Shown here piece after piece: positions 52,537-62,026 of a DNA stretch of 64,000 nucleotides. The notes beneath the pieces are model-generated. The model did no database searches and was not told where the DNA came from. It saw only the letters and a program-made list of their open reading frames with translations. Source of the stretch: CAVVYV01 sp963752585 (GTDB lineage: Bacteria; Actinomycetota; Thermoleophilia; Solirubrobacterales; 70-9); assembly GCA_963752585.1 (NCBI GenBank), contig CAVVYV010000008.1, positions 372,001 to 436,000 on the forward strand. Direction: 5' to 3'. The position numbers and the translations under genes are program-made. Numbering within the stretch: the first letter of the stretch is position 1; every line of letters begins with the position of its first letter.

Positions 52537-53045
52537 GGACGTCGGTCTCCACTCGCTGAAGCCGGCCGCCGGCTCGCGGCGCTCGCGCAAGCGCATCGGC
52601 CGCGGCGGGGGCTCTGGTCACGGCAAGACCTCGGGGCGCGGCCACAAGGGCGCCGGGGCGCGCTCGGGCAACAAGCGCAAGGTCGGATACGAGGGCGGTC
52701 AGAACCCGATCCACATGCGGATGGGGAAGCTGCGCGGCCCGAACAAGAAGATGTCGATGCCGTTCGAGAACTTTCGGACCCGGACGCAGCCGGTCAACCT
52801 CTCCGACCTCGACGCCCGCTTCAAGTCCGGCGATCAGGTGACCCCCGAGTCACTCCGGGCGGCGGGGCTGGCGAAGCGCCGCGACCCGGTGAAGATCCTC
52901 GCCCGGGGCGAGATCAAGAAGAAGCTCACCGTTCGGGCGCACGGCTTCAGCGCCGCCGCGAAGGAGAAGATCGAGGCGGCCGGCGGGACGGTCGAGGTGA
53001 TCACCGGCGGCCCCCGCACCGAAGGCCGGGGAGGACGCGTCCTAA
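52529..53045 (+). CDS. rplO: 50S ribosomal protein L15, frameshift at the 3' end
   Basis: ATG 52529. GRGGGSGHGKTSGRGHKGAG and YEGGQNPIHMRMGKLRG are L15; the C-terminal domain reads ILARGEIKKKLTVRAHGFS. A missing base near 53008 hides the true end (PKAGEDAS, TAA 53043-53045), directly before the secY GTG. Uncorrected, the frame would run through most of secY. Confidence 0.9.
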
Positions 53046-54317
53046 GTGCTCCAGACGATCGCCAACGCCTTCAGCGTCCCGGACATCCGCCGGAAGATCA
53101 TGTTCACGGCGGCGATCCTCGCCCTCTACCGGCTTGGCGCCTACATCCCCTCGCCCGGCGTCGACATCGACACGGTCAAGTCGATCGAGGAGAACTTCGG
53201 CGGCTCCAGCATCCTCGGCTTCCTCAACCTCTTCTCCGGCGGCAGCCTCTCGCGGCTCTCCCTGTTCGCGCTGGGGATCATGCCCTACATCACGGCCTCG
53301 ATCATCCTCCAGCTGCTGACCGTGGTCGTGCCCTCGCTCGAGCGCCTGCAGAAGGAGGGCGAGGTCGGCCAGCAGAAGATCACCCAGTACACCCGCTATC
53401 TGACCGTCGCGCTCGCCTTCGGGCAGTCGCTCGGCTACGTCTTCCTCTTCCGCAGCTTCCAGGACCAGGCGGGGACCAGCGTCGTCGGCACCCTCACCTT
53501 CACCAAGACCTTCCTGATCGTCATCTGCCTGACCGCCGGCTGCACCCTGCTGATGTGGATGGGCGAGCTGATCACCCAGCGCGGGATCGGCAACGGGATC
53601 TCGCTGATGATCTTCGCCTCGATCGTCGCCTCGCTTCCCAACGGGATCACCCAGTGGTGGACCAACCCCGACCAGGTCTTCGTCGTGTTGATGCCCTTCG
53701 TCGCCCTCGCGGTGGTGGTCGCGATCGTCTTCGTCCAGGAGGGACAGCGGCGAATCCCGGTCCAGTACGCGAAACGCGTGGTCGGGCGCCGGATGACCTC
53801 CGGCGGGTCCACCTACCTGCCGCTGCGGGTCAACATGGCCGGGGTGATCCCGGTGATCTTCGCCGCCTCGATCATGGCCTTCCCGCCGACGATCGGGCAG
53901 CTCCTCAACACCCCCGCGGCGCTCGACTTCGCCGCCTTCTTCGGCCCGAACAGCTGGGCCTACGTGGTCGGCGAGGTCTTCTTCATCATCATCTTCACCT
54001 ACTTCTATACGGCGGTCACCTTCAACCCGGTGGACCAAGCCGACAACCTGAAGAAATACGGAGGCTTCATACCCGGCGTGCGCCCGGGTCGCCCCACGGC
54101 CGAATACCTCGACCGCATCCTCTCTCGCCTCACCTTCCCAGGCGCCCTCTACCTGGGCGCGGTGGCGGCATTGCCCACGATCCTGATCAGCCAGACGTCG
54201 GCGAACTTCTTCTTCGGCGGGACCTCGATCCTGATCGTCGTCGGCGTCGCCCTCGACACGGTGAAGCAGCTCGAGGCGCAGCTGATGATGCGGAACTACG
54301 AGGGATTCCTGAAGTGA
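53046..54317 (+). CDS. secY: Preprotein translocase subunit SecY
   Basis: 423 residues from GTG 53046, ten TM helices. LYRLGAYIPSPGVD start, plug region GGSLSRLSLFALGIMPYI, GIGNGISLMIFASIV, KRVVGRRMTSGGSTYLPLRVN, and the C-terminal ETQLMMRNYEGFLK-like end (EAQLMMRNYEGFLK). Channel partner of SecE, whose gene is in the first cluster. Confidence 0.96.
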   Translation: MLQTIANAFSVPDIRRKIMFTAAILALYRLGAYIPSPGVDIDTVKSIEENFGGSSILGFLNLFSGGSLSRLSLFALGIMPYITASIILQLLTVVVPSLERLQKEGEVGQQKITQYTRYLTVALAFGQSLGYVFLFRSFQDQAGTSVVGTLTFTKTFLIVICLTAGCTLLMWMGELITQRGIGNGISLMIFASIVASLPNGITQWWTNPDQVFVVLMPFVALAVVVAIVFVQEGQRRIPVQYAKRVVGRRMTSGGSTYLPLRVNMAGVIPVIFAASIMAFPPTIGQLLNTPAALDFAAFFGPNSWAYVVGEVFFIIIFTYFYTAVTFNPVDQADNLKKYGGFIPGVRPGRPTAEYLDRILSRLTFPGALYLGAVAALPTILISQTSANFFFGGTSILIVVGVALDTVKQLEAQLMMRNYEGFLK

Positions 54318-54339
54318 GCGCGGCCGTGGGGGCACCGGG

Positions 54340-55017
54340 TTGCCTGAGCTCAACCTGATCCTTCTCGGGCCGCCCGGGAGCGGCAAGGGAACCCAGGGAA
54401 AGACCCTCCAGGAGGACTTCCACCTCCCCTACTACGCGACCGGCGACATCCTCCGGGCCGCGGTCAAGGAGGGGACCGAGGTCGGCCGGAAGGCGAAGGA
54501 GTACATGGACCGCGGCGACCTCGCCCCGGACGAGGTGATCATCGAGGTGATCGGCGAGCGCGTCCAGCAGGAGGAGGCGAGCGACGGGTTCATCCTCGAC
54601 GGCTTCCCCCGGACGGTGCCGCAGGCCGAGGCGCTCGACGAGGAGATGGAGGACCTCGGCCGGAAAATCACCGCCGCGATCCTGATCGAGGTCCCCGAGG
54701 AGGAGATCATCCGCAGGTTGAGCGGCCGCCGGACCTGCGAGAAGAACCCGAGCCACATCTACCACATGGAGTCCGACCCGCCGAAGGAGGACGAGGTCTG
54801 CGACCTGGACGGCGGCAGGCTGATCGTCCGCGACGACGACAAGCCCGAGGTGATCCGGCATCGCCTCGAGCAGTACGAGGAGAAGACCGAGCCGCTGATC
54901 GGCTACTACGAGGAGCGCGAGATCCTCCTCCGGGTCGACGGCAACCGGCCGCCGGAGGACGTAAGCGAGCGGATTCACGCGCTCCTCGCCACCCTCCGGA
55001 TGGAGGACGACATCTAG
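54340..55017 (+). CDS. adk: Adenylate kinase
   Basis: 225 residues from TTG 54340. P-loop GPPGSGKGTQ (residues 10-19), DGFPRTVPQAEAL, and a zinc-type LID (RRTCEKNPSHIYH ... EVCDLDGG) that has Cys/His/Cys/Asp positions. Interconverts ATP + AMP and 2 ADP. 22 nt after secY, as in many spc operons. Confidence 0.95.
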   Translation: MPELNLILLGPPGSGKGTQGKTLQEDFHLPYYATGDILRAAVKEGTEVGRKAKEYMDRGDLAPDEVIIEVIGERVQQEEASDGFILDGFPRTVPQAEALDEEMEDLGRKITAAILIEVPEEEIIRRLSGRRTCEKNPSHIYHMESDPPKEDEVCDLDGGRLIVRDDDKPEVIRHRLEQYEEKTEPLIGYYEEREILLRVDGNRPPEDVSERIHALLATLRMEDDI

Positions 55018-55042
55018 CCAGCGGCTAGGGTTTGACGGTGAG

Positions 55043-55817
55043 ATGTATCGCTCGATGATCATCCGGAAGTCGCCCGAGCAGATCGAGGCGATGGCCGCAG
55101 CCGGGGAGATCCAGGCCCGCTGCCTGCGGATGCTCCGCTCCAAGTGCCGGCCGGGCGTCACCACCGCCGAGCTCGATCAGGCCGCCGAGCGCTTCATCCG
55201 CTCGCAGGGAGCGGTCGCCTCGTTCAAGGGCTACCGGGGGTTCCCCGGGTCGATCTGCACCTCGCCCAACTCGATGGTCGTCCATGGGATCCCGGGCCCC
55301 TACGAGCTTCGCCGCGGCGACCTCCTCTCGATCGACGTCGGGGTCACCTACGAGGGCTGGGTCGCCGACGCGGCGATCACAGTCCCGGTCGGCGAGGCGC
55401 CGGAGGACGGCCGAGCCGCTGCTCACCGCCACCCGCGAGGCGCTCTTTGCCGGGATCGAGCAGGCGCGTCCCGGCAACCGGCTGGGCGACGTGTCCGCCG
55501 CGGTCCAGCGCCGGATCGAGGAGGATGAGCTCTCGGTGATCCGCACCCTGGTCGGGCACGGGATCGGCCGAAACATGCACGAGGATCCCCAGATCCCCAA
55601 CTTCGGCGATCCCGGCAAGGGCCCGGAGCTCGAGGAGGGGATGGCGCTCGCGATCGAGCCGATGGTGAACGCGGGCGGCCCCGACGTGCGGATGGGCTCG
55701 GACGGCTGGGCGGTCTACTCGCAGGACGATTCGCTCACCGCCCACTTCGAGTTCACGGTCGCGGTCACCGCCGACGGCCCCCGAATCCTCACCCCCTGGC
55801 ACTCGAACGAGTCCTGA
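55043..55817 (+). CDS. map: Methionine aminopeptidase type I, one frameshift
   Basis: ATG 55043 (or 55055). Metal ligands visible: SIDVG and ADAAIT aspartates, VGHGIGRNMHEDP histidine, AIEPMVN glutamate and HFEFTVAV glutamate; substrate His in VVHGIPGP. An indel near 55410 splits the frame between VGEAPED and EPLLTATREALFAGIEQA. Removes initiator Met. Convergent with ltrA, 1 nt apart. Confidence 0.92.
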
Positions 55818-55818
55818 G

Positions 55819-56988
55819 TCACCCCCGCATCTCGGCCAATGAGGCCGACGGATTCGCCCGCACCCGGGCCCGCGCCTCGCGGAGCGCGATTCGCTCGTAG
55901 GCGATCAGGATCGCCAGCACCGCGGTGACCGCTGCAAGGGCGACCAGGGCATCGGCCGCCAATGCAAGCGGGATCAGGGCGAGTAGCGCGATCGCCCCCA
56001 GGGAGCGGTGGGCGCTGAGGCTGCCCAGCGTGCGGAGGCGGAAGAAGACATGACCGATCAGATAGAGGGCCGGCCCCCCGCAAAGGGCGATCGCGGCGAC
56101 GGTCTCCAGCGGGGCATCTACGTGCCCGAGCGTCTTCTTCAAACCCACCGCCAGGAGCACGATCCCGGCGATCATCGGGAAGTGGAGGTAGCTGTAGGCG
56201 TCCCTCGCGAGCGGCGCCTGTTCTCCGGGCGGCGCCTCCACCAGCCGGCGCTCGGCGACGATCGCGACGACGTCGAAGTAGGCCCACCAGAGTGCCGCCA
56301 CCGCCCCGATCCCGACCACGGCGGCAATCGTCTCGCCGGGGCCGAGGACGATCCCGGCGGCGCCGGCTCCGATCGCCAGCACCGACTCGCCGAGGGTGAT
56401 GATCACGATCAGGCCGTAGCGCTCGGCGAAGTGCCGGGGGTCGAGGTGGAACTCCCCCGAGCCGAAGAACAGCGGCGTCGACCAGTCGATCAGGATCGCG
56501 ATGATCCAGACCGAGGCCTGGGCGCCGCCATCGAGGAGTCCGGCGACGATCAGCAGAGCCGAGCCCAGGAGCAGCCCGGGAGCGAGCTTCAGGATCGCCT
56601 CGAGGTTGTACGGGTCCCCTTCGCGGCGGGCGGTCCTCAGGTAGAGGACCAGGTGCATCCCCCTGACGAAGAAGTAGGCGCACCCGAACAGGAGCCCACG
56701 GTCGCCGAATGCCTCCGGGATGCAGAGCGAGACGACCAGCATCGCGGCCATCGCCGAGAGCACCGCGAGCCGGTTGACGTCCTCATCGGGGTCGATCGTG
56801 TTGGTGAGCCAGCCGTAGGCGGCCCATGCCCACCAGACCGCCGCTAGCACCAGCATCCCCTCGCCCAGCCGCTCCCAGCTCGGATCGCCGGCGATCGCCG
56901 CGGTCACCTGGGTGAACGAGAGGACGAAGACGAGGTCGAAGAAGAGCTCCAGCGGGGCGACCCGCTGCTCGCTCTGGGCGGTTGCCAT
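55819..56988 (-). CDS. ltrA: Low temperature requirement protein A (LtrA) family membrane protein
   Basis: 389 residues with about 11 hydrophobic segments. ELFFDLVFVLSFTQV (residues ~14-28) and AERYGLIVIITLGESVLAIG (~188-207) are LtrA signatures. Function unclear. It lies antisense between map and rpmJ, where other bacteria have infA. Confidence 0.85.
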   Translation of the reverse strand: MATAQSEQRVAPLELFFDLVFVLSFTQVTAAIAGDPSWERLGEGMLVLAAVWWAWAAYGWLTNTIDPDEDVNRLAVLSAMAAMLVVSLCIPEAFGDRGLLFGCAYFFVRGMHLVLYLRTARREGDPYNLEAILKLAPGLLLGSALLIVAGLLDGGAQASVWIIAILIDWSTPLFFGSGEFHLDPRHFAERYGLIVIITLGESVLAIGAGAAGIVLGPGETIAAVVGIGAVAALWWAYFDVVAIVAERRLVEAPPGEQAPLARDAYSYLHFPMIAGIVLLAVGLKKTLGHVDAPLETVAAIALCGGPALYLIGHVFFRLRTLGSLSAHRSLGAIALLALIPLALAADALVALAAVTAVLAILIAYERIALREARARVRANPSASLAEMRG

Positions 56989-57057
56989 CCCGGGCTTCTA
57001 CCACGCATCGGGATCGGCCAGAAGAACGCCGCAAGAGGGCGAATTCGGGGCCCCTGC

Positions 57058-57063
57058 TACCAT
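57058..57063 (+). promoter_or_regulatory. Candidate -10 box for the alpha cluster
   Basis: CTGCTACCATCTC; hexamer TACCAT, the same as before rpsL, 112 nt before rpmJ. Confidence 0.35.
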
Positions 57064-57174
57064 CTCACCTGTCGGTTCACGCTTTGGCGTGGCCGACGTT
57101 TCATGCCTGTGGGCCCGACTCCTGGGGCCCGCGGGCCTACTCCAGTCCGATACGAAGCCACCGAAAGCGGTGCG

Positions 57175-57288
57175 ATGAAGGTTCGAGCGTCCGTAAAGCC
57201 GATCTGCGAGAAGTGCAAGGTGATCCGCCGTGGCGGCGCCGTGCTCGTGATCTGCTCGAACCCGCGCCACAAGCAGCGGCAGGGCTAG
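57175..57288 (+). CDS. rpmJ: 50S ribosomal protein L36
   Basis: 37 residues from ATG 57175: MKVRASVKPICEKCKVIRRG ... CSNPRHKQRQG. Zinc-type L36 (CEKC, C, H). Confidence 0.95.
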   Translation: MKVRASVKPICEKCKVIRRGGAVLVICSNPRHKQRQG

Positions 57289-57299
57289 GGGGACGGGGA

Positions 57300-57683
57300 A
57301 TGGCGCGAATCGCGGGGGTCAACATCCCCCTGAACAAGCGGGCCGAGGTCGGCCTCACCTACGTCTACGGGATCGGCCGCTCGAGCGCCAACCAGATCCT
57401 CAAGCAGGCCGGCGTCGACCCGAACACGCCGGTCAAGGACCTGACCGAGGACGAGATCGTGAAGCTTCGCGAGGCGGTCGAGGGCAGCGAGGTGGAGGGT
57501 GACCTCCGCCGGGAGCGCTCCCAGAACGTCAAGCGCCTCCAGGAGATCGGCTCGTACCGCGGCCTCCGCCACCGGCGCGGCCTTCCGGTCCACGGCCAGC
57601 GGACGAAGACGAACGCAAGGGCTCGCAAGGGGCCGAAGAAGATGAGCGTGCAGCAGCGAAAGCGCCCGCCGACAGCCGGATGA
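57300..57683 (+). CDS. rpsM: 30S ribosomal protein S13
   Basis: 127 residues from ATG 57300: MARIAGVNIPLNKRAEVGLT, SYRGLRHRRGLPVHGQRTKT. Complete. Confidence 0.97.
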   Translation: MARIAGVNIPLNKRAEVGLTYVYGIGRSSANQILKQAGVDPNTPVKDLTEDEIVKLREAVEGSEVEGDLRRERSQNVKRLQEIGSYRGLRHRRGLPVHGQRTKTNARARKGPKKMSVQQRKRPPTAG

Positions 57684-57703
57684 GAAGGGGAGAGCAGAGC
57701 TAG

Positions 57704-58090
57704 ATGGCACAACCGAGAAAGGGACGCCGCCGGACGCGCAAGAACGTCACCTATGGGCAGGCGCACATCAAGACTTCGTTCAACAACACGATCGTCACCC
57801 TCACCGACACCGAGGGCAACGTGATCGCCTGGGAGTCGGCGGGCAGCGCCGGCTTCAAGGGCTCCCGCAAGTCGACCCCGTTCGCGGCCCAGGTGACCGC
57901 CGACGCCGCCGCGAAGAAGGGCATGGAGCACGGCCTCGAGAAGGTCGAGGTGTTCGCGAAGGGCGCCGGCTCCGGCCGGGAGACGGCGATCCGCTCGCTC
58001 CAGGCCGCGGGACTCGACGTGACCACGGTCAAGGACGTCACCCCGCAGGCCCACAACGGCTGCCGCCCCCGGAAGCGGAGGAGGGTCTAG
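57704..58090 (+). CDS. rpsK: 30S ribosomal protein S11
   Basis: 128 residues from ATG 57704: GQAHIKTSFNNTIVTLTDTE ... TPQAHNGCRPRKRRRV. Overlaps the rpsD GTG by one base (TAGTG). Confidence 0.97.
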   Translation: MAQPRKGRRRTRKNVTYGQAHIKTSFNNTIVTLTDTEGNVIAWESAGSAGFKGSRKSTPFAAQVTADAAAKKGMEHGLEKVEVFAKGAGSGRETAIRSLQAAGLDVTTVKDVTPQAHNGCRPRKRRRV

Positions 58091-58710
58091 TGGCCCGCGA
58101 CACCTCCCCCCAGTGCAAGCAGTGCCGCCGCGAGGGCCAGAAGCTCTTCCTCAAGGGCGCCCGCTGCTTCACCGACAAGTGCGGGGTCGAGCGCCGCTCC
58201 TACCCGCCGGGCGAGCACGGGCGCGGGCGGATGCGGCAGTCCGAGTACCGGGTGCAGCTGCGCGAGAAGCAGAAGGCGCGCCGTTACTACCAGGTGCTGG
58301 AGAAGCAGTTCCGCGGCTACTACGACAAGGCCTCGAGCCAGGAGGGCGTCACCGGCGAGAACCTCCTGCGCCTGCTCGAGTGCCGGTTCGACAACGTGCT
58401 GGTGCGGCTCGGATTCGCCGCCTCCCGGCGGCAGGCCCGCCAGCTCGTCCGCCACGGCCACTGGACGATCAACGGCCGCCGCGTCGACATCCCCTCTTAC
58501 CAGGTGAAGCCCGATGAAGTGATCGCCTTCAAGGCCGGATCGAGCGCCGCGGACGTGGTCCGCGACGCGACCGAGCTGACCTCAGGCGTTCCGGCCTGGC
58601 TCCAGGCCGATCACGATTCGCTCACCGCCAAGGTGCTGAGGCTCCCCGAGAGGAGCGAGATCTCGGCGCCGGTCGAGGAGCAGCTCATCGTCGAGCTGTA
58701 CTCGAAGTAG
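58090..58710 (+). CDS. rpsD: 30S ribosomal protein S4, zinc (C+) form
   Basis: 206 residues from GTG 58090. CKQCRREGQKLFLKGARC ... DKC supplies four zinc-binding cysteines. S4 RNA-binding domain: RLGFAASRRQARQLVRHGHW, RVDIPSYQVKPDE. Frequently an autogenous repressor of the alpha operon. Confidence 0.96.
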   Translation: MARDTSPQCKQCRREGQKLFLKGARCFTDKCGVERRSYPPGEHGRGRMRQSEYRVQLREKQKARRYYQVLEKQFRGYYDKASSQEGVTGENLLRLLECRFDNVLVRLGFAASRRQARQLVRHGHWTINGRRVDIPSYQVKPDEVIAFKAGSSAADVVRDATELTSGVPAWLQADHDSLTAKVLRLPERSEISAPVEEQLIVELYSK

Positions 58711-58747
58711 GACTCCCAAACACCCAGAACCCGAAGTAGAGGAAGCG

Positions 58748-59728
58748 ATGACCACCCTGCCAGAGTTCCAAATCCCGAAGATCGCCGGTGAGGACGCCGA
58801 CGAGAACAAGGGCACCTTCACGATCGAGCCCCTCGACAAGGGGTTCGGCTACACGTTCGGCAACAGCCTGCGCCGCGTGCTGCTGTCGTCCCTCGGCGGC
58901 GCCGCGATCACCAGCGTCCGGATCGAGGGCGTTGCGCACGAGTTCTCGACGATCTCGGGGCTGAAGGAGGACGTCACCGACCTCGTCCTCAACCTCAAGG
59001 ACATCGTCGTCCGCATGCACACCGACGCCGACGAGGTCGAGACGCCGCTGGTGGCGACCGGCCCCGGCGAGGTCAAGGCCAAGGACATCGACCTGCCCGC
59101 GGGCGTCGAGATCCTCAATCCCGAGGCGCCGATCGCCACCCTCGAGAAGAAGACCAAGCTCGAGATGTACCTGACGATCGGCCGCGGCCGCGGCTACTCG
59201 CCGGCCGACGAGAACAAGTCGGAGGACAAGCCGATCGGGGTCGTCCCGATCGACTCGATCTTCTCCCCGATCCGCCGGGCGGCCTACGCCGTCGATTCGG
59301 CGCGAGTCGGGCAGCGGACCGACTTCGACAAGCTCACCCTCGAGGTCGAGACCGACGGCTCGATCGAGCCCGGCGCGGCGCTCCGCGACGCCGCCGAGAT
59401 CCTGATCAAGAGCCTGGCGATCTTCACCACCGCCGACCGGGTCGACGAGCTGCGCGGCGAGGGCGCCGTGGCGGTCACCGACGGAGCCGGCGGAGGCGAG
59501 GCGCCACCGGTGCCCGGAGCCGACGGCCTCGATGAGATCCTGATCGAGGAGCTCGAGCTCGGCGTCCGCTCCTACAACTGCCTGAAGCGAGCCGGCATCC
59601 AGACCGTCGGCGAGCTGGTGCGGAAGTCGGAGTCGGAGCTGAACGCGATCCCGAACTTCGGTCGGAAGTCGATCGAGGAGGTTCAGGAGACCCTGCGGGC
59701 GCGCGGCCTCGGGCTGCGGGCCGACTAG
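58748..59728 (+). CDS. rpoA: DNA-directed RNA polymerase subunit alpha
   Basis: 326 residues from ATG 58748. N-terminal dimerisation domain (PLDKGFGYTFGNSLRRVLLS, ISGLKEDVTDLVLNLKDI), Gly-rich linker (residues ~240-260), and C-terminal DNA/activator-binding domain (LELGVRSYNCLKRAGIQTVG, NFGRKSIEEVQETL). Complete. Confidence 0.97.
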   Translation: MTTLPEFQIPKIAGEDADENKGTFTIEPLDKGFGYTFGNSLRRVLLSSLGGAAITSVRIEGVAHEFSTISGLKEDVTDLVLNLKDIVVRMHTDADEVETPLVATGPGEVKAKDIDLPAGVEILNPEAPIATLEKKTKLEMYLTIGRGRGYSPADENKSEDKPIGVVPIDSIFSPIRRAAYAVDSARVGQRTDFDKLTLEVETDGSIEPGAALRDAAEILIKSLAIFTTADRVDELRGEGAVAVTDGAGGGEAPPVPGADGLDEILIEELELGVRSYNCLKRAGIQTVGELVRKSESELNAIPNFGRKSIEEVQETLRARGLGLRAD

Positions 59729-59763
59729 GCGCGTACTAGGGTCCCGACCGGGAGCTCGTTCGG

Positions 59764-60117
59764 ATGCGCCACGCACGGAAGAGAGGGAAGCTGAGCCGGG
59801 AGGCCTCGCACCGGAAGGCGCTCGTGAGCACGATGAGCAAGCAGCTGATCGAGCACGAGCGCATCCGGACGACCCAGCCGAAGGCGAAGGCGCTCAAGCC
59901 CGAGTTCGAGAAGCTGATCACGCTCGCGAAGCGCGGCGACCTGCACGCGCGCCGGCAGGCGCTCTCGGCGCTCCGCAACGACAAGTTCGCGGTCCACAAG
60001 CTGTTCGAGGAGATCGCCCCTCGCTACCAGGGCCGGAACGGCGGCTACACCCGGATCACCAAGCTCGGCCCCCGCCGGAGCGACTCGGCCGAGATGGTCT
60101 TTCTCGAGCTCGTTTAG
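59764..60117 (+). CDS. rplQ: 50S ribosomal protein L17
   Basis: 117 residues from ATG 59764: MRHARKRGKLSREASHRKAL ... GYTRITKLGPRRSDSAEMV. Complete. Last gene of the ribosomal run. Confidence 0.96.
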   Translation: MRHARKRGKLSREASHRKALVSTMSKQLIEHERIRTTQPKAKALKPEFEKLITLAKRGDLHARRQALSALRNDKFAVHKLFEEIAPRYQGRNGGYTRITKLGPRRSDSAEMVFLELV

Positions 60118-60127
60118 GCTCTGTCGG

Positions 60128-60863
60128 GTGAGCACCAGGCTTCTGGTCGGCGTCGGGGGGGCGCTTGCGGCTCTTGCGCTCGTTCCGAGCGCGGCGCTCG
60201 CGGGCCCGACGAGCGTCAGCGGCGAGTCCGGTCTGGTCAATCTGGTTGCCGCGCCCGGCACCGACAACAGAGCCGAGGTGGTCTATCGGACTGCGGGTGT
60301 GGACCAGGACGGTTTTCGCACCTGGGCCAATTACATCCATGACGTTGCCCGGGTCGTTACCCCACCGCAGGAGGACTGCCGTGAGGACGGGCCGACCACG
60401 AGCCTCTGCTACGACCGGACCTCCTACAGGGGCGCCCGCGGCATCGGCGACATATTCCGGGTCGAGCTCGGCGACGGAAACGACTCCTTCTTCGCCAATC
60501 GAGGGCTGGGTGTGTTCGAGATCCTGGGCGGCTCCGGGAGGGACCGGATCTCATGGCCACACCCTCGTCCGAACGATCCCGGCGTCCGAGAACGAGCCCG
60601 CCTCCCGGGATTGCCCGGGCGATGAGCTCAGGGGAGGGCCGGGCAGGGACAGGCTGAAGACGGGCTGCGGCGAGGACCTTCTCGCCGGTGGTCCCGGCGA
60701 CGACAGAATCGATGCGCGCGACCCCACCAACGAGGCACTCGGCGGGTCAGTCGGCGAGGACCTGCGCGACTACGTCAACTGCGGCGGCGGCCAGGACATC
60801 GCCAGGGTCGACAAGACCGACCTCGTCGCGCAGAGCTGCGAGATCGTCAGGGGCGGCAGCTAA
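60128..60863 (+). CDS. Secreted RTX-like (haemolysin-type Ca-binding repeat) protein, one frameshift
   Basis: GTG 60128; TAGGCT lies 7 nt upstream (60115-60120). Signal peptide LLVGVGGALAALALVPSAALA. The middle has FRVELGDGNDSFFANRG. After an indel near 60555 the other frame gives LRGGPGRDRLKTGCGEDLLAGGPGDDRIDA, i.e. GGxGxDxL nonapeptide repeats that bind calcium in beta rolls. About 245 residues in all. Common in secreted proteins of Thermoleophilia-like actinobacteria; role unknown. Confidence 0.65.
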
Positions 60864-60864
60864 G

Positions 60865-61118
60865 TCAGCCGCGGCGGTTGGGCGAGACGGCGATCGCGAA
60901 GCCGATCGTCGTGATCGATGATCACGCCGAGGACGAGCCACTGGGCCCAGTTCTCGATCGTCGCGACCGCGACCGCGCTCAAGCAGCAGCCCGACGATCA
61001 GGGCGATGACGCTGTAGATCGCGGCGCCCCTCTCGGAGCCGCGGCGGATCCCCTCGCCCCCCGCGAGCAGGTCGGTCCGCTCGTACTGGGCGCGTGAGGT
61101 GATGTCGGTGTTGGCCAT
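60865..61118 (-). CDS. Small two-helix membrane protein, two indels
   Basis: ATG 61118: MANTDITSRAQYERTDLLAG, then IYSVIALIVGLLL. Restoring two single bases (near 60978 and 60920) continues SAVAVATIENWAQWLVLGVI and ITTIGFAIAVSPNRRG to TGA 60865. About 80 residues with two hydrophobic helices. No family recognised. Confidence 0.45.
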
Positions 61119-61194
61119 GCCTCTCCCTCTTTAGATCCGTGGTGAGAGAACCTTACGCGCCCTGCGCCGGCTCTCGCAGTGAGGGCGCTCACAT

Positions 61195-61200
61195 TAAGGT
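61195..61200 (+). promoter_or_regulatory. Candidate -10 box of a leaderless promoter (truA)
   Basis: TAAGGT, 8 nt before GTG 61209, with no ribosome binding site. Confidence 0.35.
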
Positions 61201-61208
61201 CGCGTCTG

Positions 61209-61983
61209 GTGCCGACGCTACGCCTCGACATCGCCTACAACGGCGCCGGCTTCGCCGGCTGGGCCGCCCAGCCGGGGCTGCGCACGGTCCAGGAGGAGCT
61301 CGAGGGCGCGCTGGAGCGGGTGCTGGGCGAGCGACCCCGGCTCACGGTCGCGGGCCGGACCGACGCCGGGGTCCACGCCTGGGGCCAGGTCGCGAGCCTC
61401 GCAGCTGGCGGCCGAGCCGCCCGAGGCGCTGGCGCGGGCACTCAACGGCCTCACCGGAGACGACGTCGCGGTGCTCGCCGCCGACAGGGTGGCCGACGGC
61501 TTCGACGCCCGGCGCGACGCTCGCTCGCGGACCTACTGCTACCGGGTCCTGGCCGGTCCGGTCCAGAGCCCGTTCGAGCGGGGCCTGTCGCTGTTCTGGC
61601 CGCACCGTCTCTATCCGGGCCTGCTCGAGCGCTGCGCCGAGCAGCTGGTGGGCACGCACGATTTCACCGCCTTCACCCCGACCGACACCGAGCACGTCCG
61701 GTTCGAACGCGAGATCCTCAGCGCCGAGTGGCGCCGGGGGCGGATGCTCGGCGCCGAGGGCCGCACGATCGCGCCGGGCGGCATGGAGCTGCTCGAGCTC
61801 TGGATCGAGGCGGACGCCTTCATGCGGAACATGGTCCGGGTGCTGGTCGGGACGATGCTCGAGGTCGCGAGCGGCAGGCGGACGGTCGAGGACTTCGCCG
61901 CCCTGCTCGACGGCGCTCCGCGGGAGCGGGCGGGGGACACCGCGCAGGCCCACGGCCTCTACCTGCCTTCGGTGCGCTACTAG
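61209..61983 (+). CDS. truA: tRNA pseudouridine synthase A (positions 38-40), one frameshift
   Basis: GTG 61209: VPTLRLDIAYNGAGFAGWAA. Catalytic Asp in AGRTDAGVHAWGQ. An indel near 61400 separates this from QLAAEPPEALARALNGLTGD, then SRTYCYRVLAGP, HDFTAFTPTD and FMRNMVRVLVGTMLEV. ~258 residues, normal for TruA. Often follows rplQ in bacterial genomes. Confidence 0.9.
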
Positions 61984-62011
61984 GGGACTTAGGGCACCCT
62001 AAGAAGCCTGC

Positions 62012-62017
62012 TAACGT
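62012..62017 (+). promoter_or_regulatory. Candidate -10 box of a leaderless promoter (ZIP transporter)
   Basis: TAACGT, 9 nt before GTG 62027, without a ribosome binding site. Confidence 0.35.
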
Positions 62018-62026
62018 CCGCGCCTC

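Noticed and set aside
52529..54358. L15 frame running on through secY
   Set aside because: After residue ~165 the sequence is an out-of-frame copy of secY; L15 ends at 53045 once the missing base is restored.
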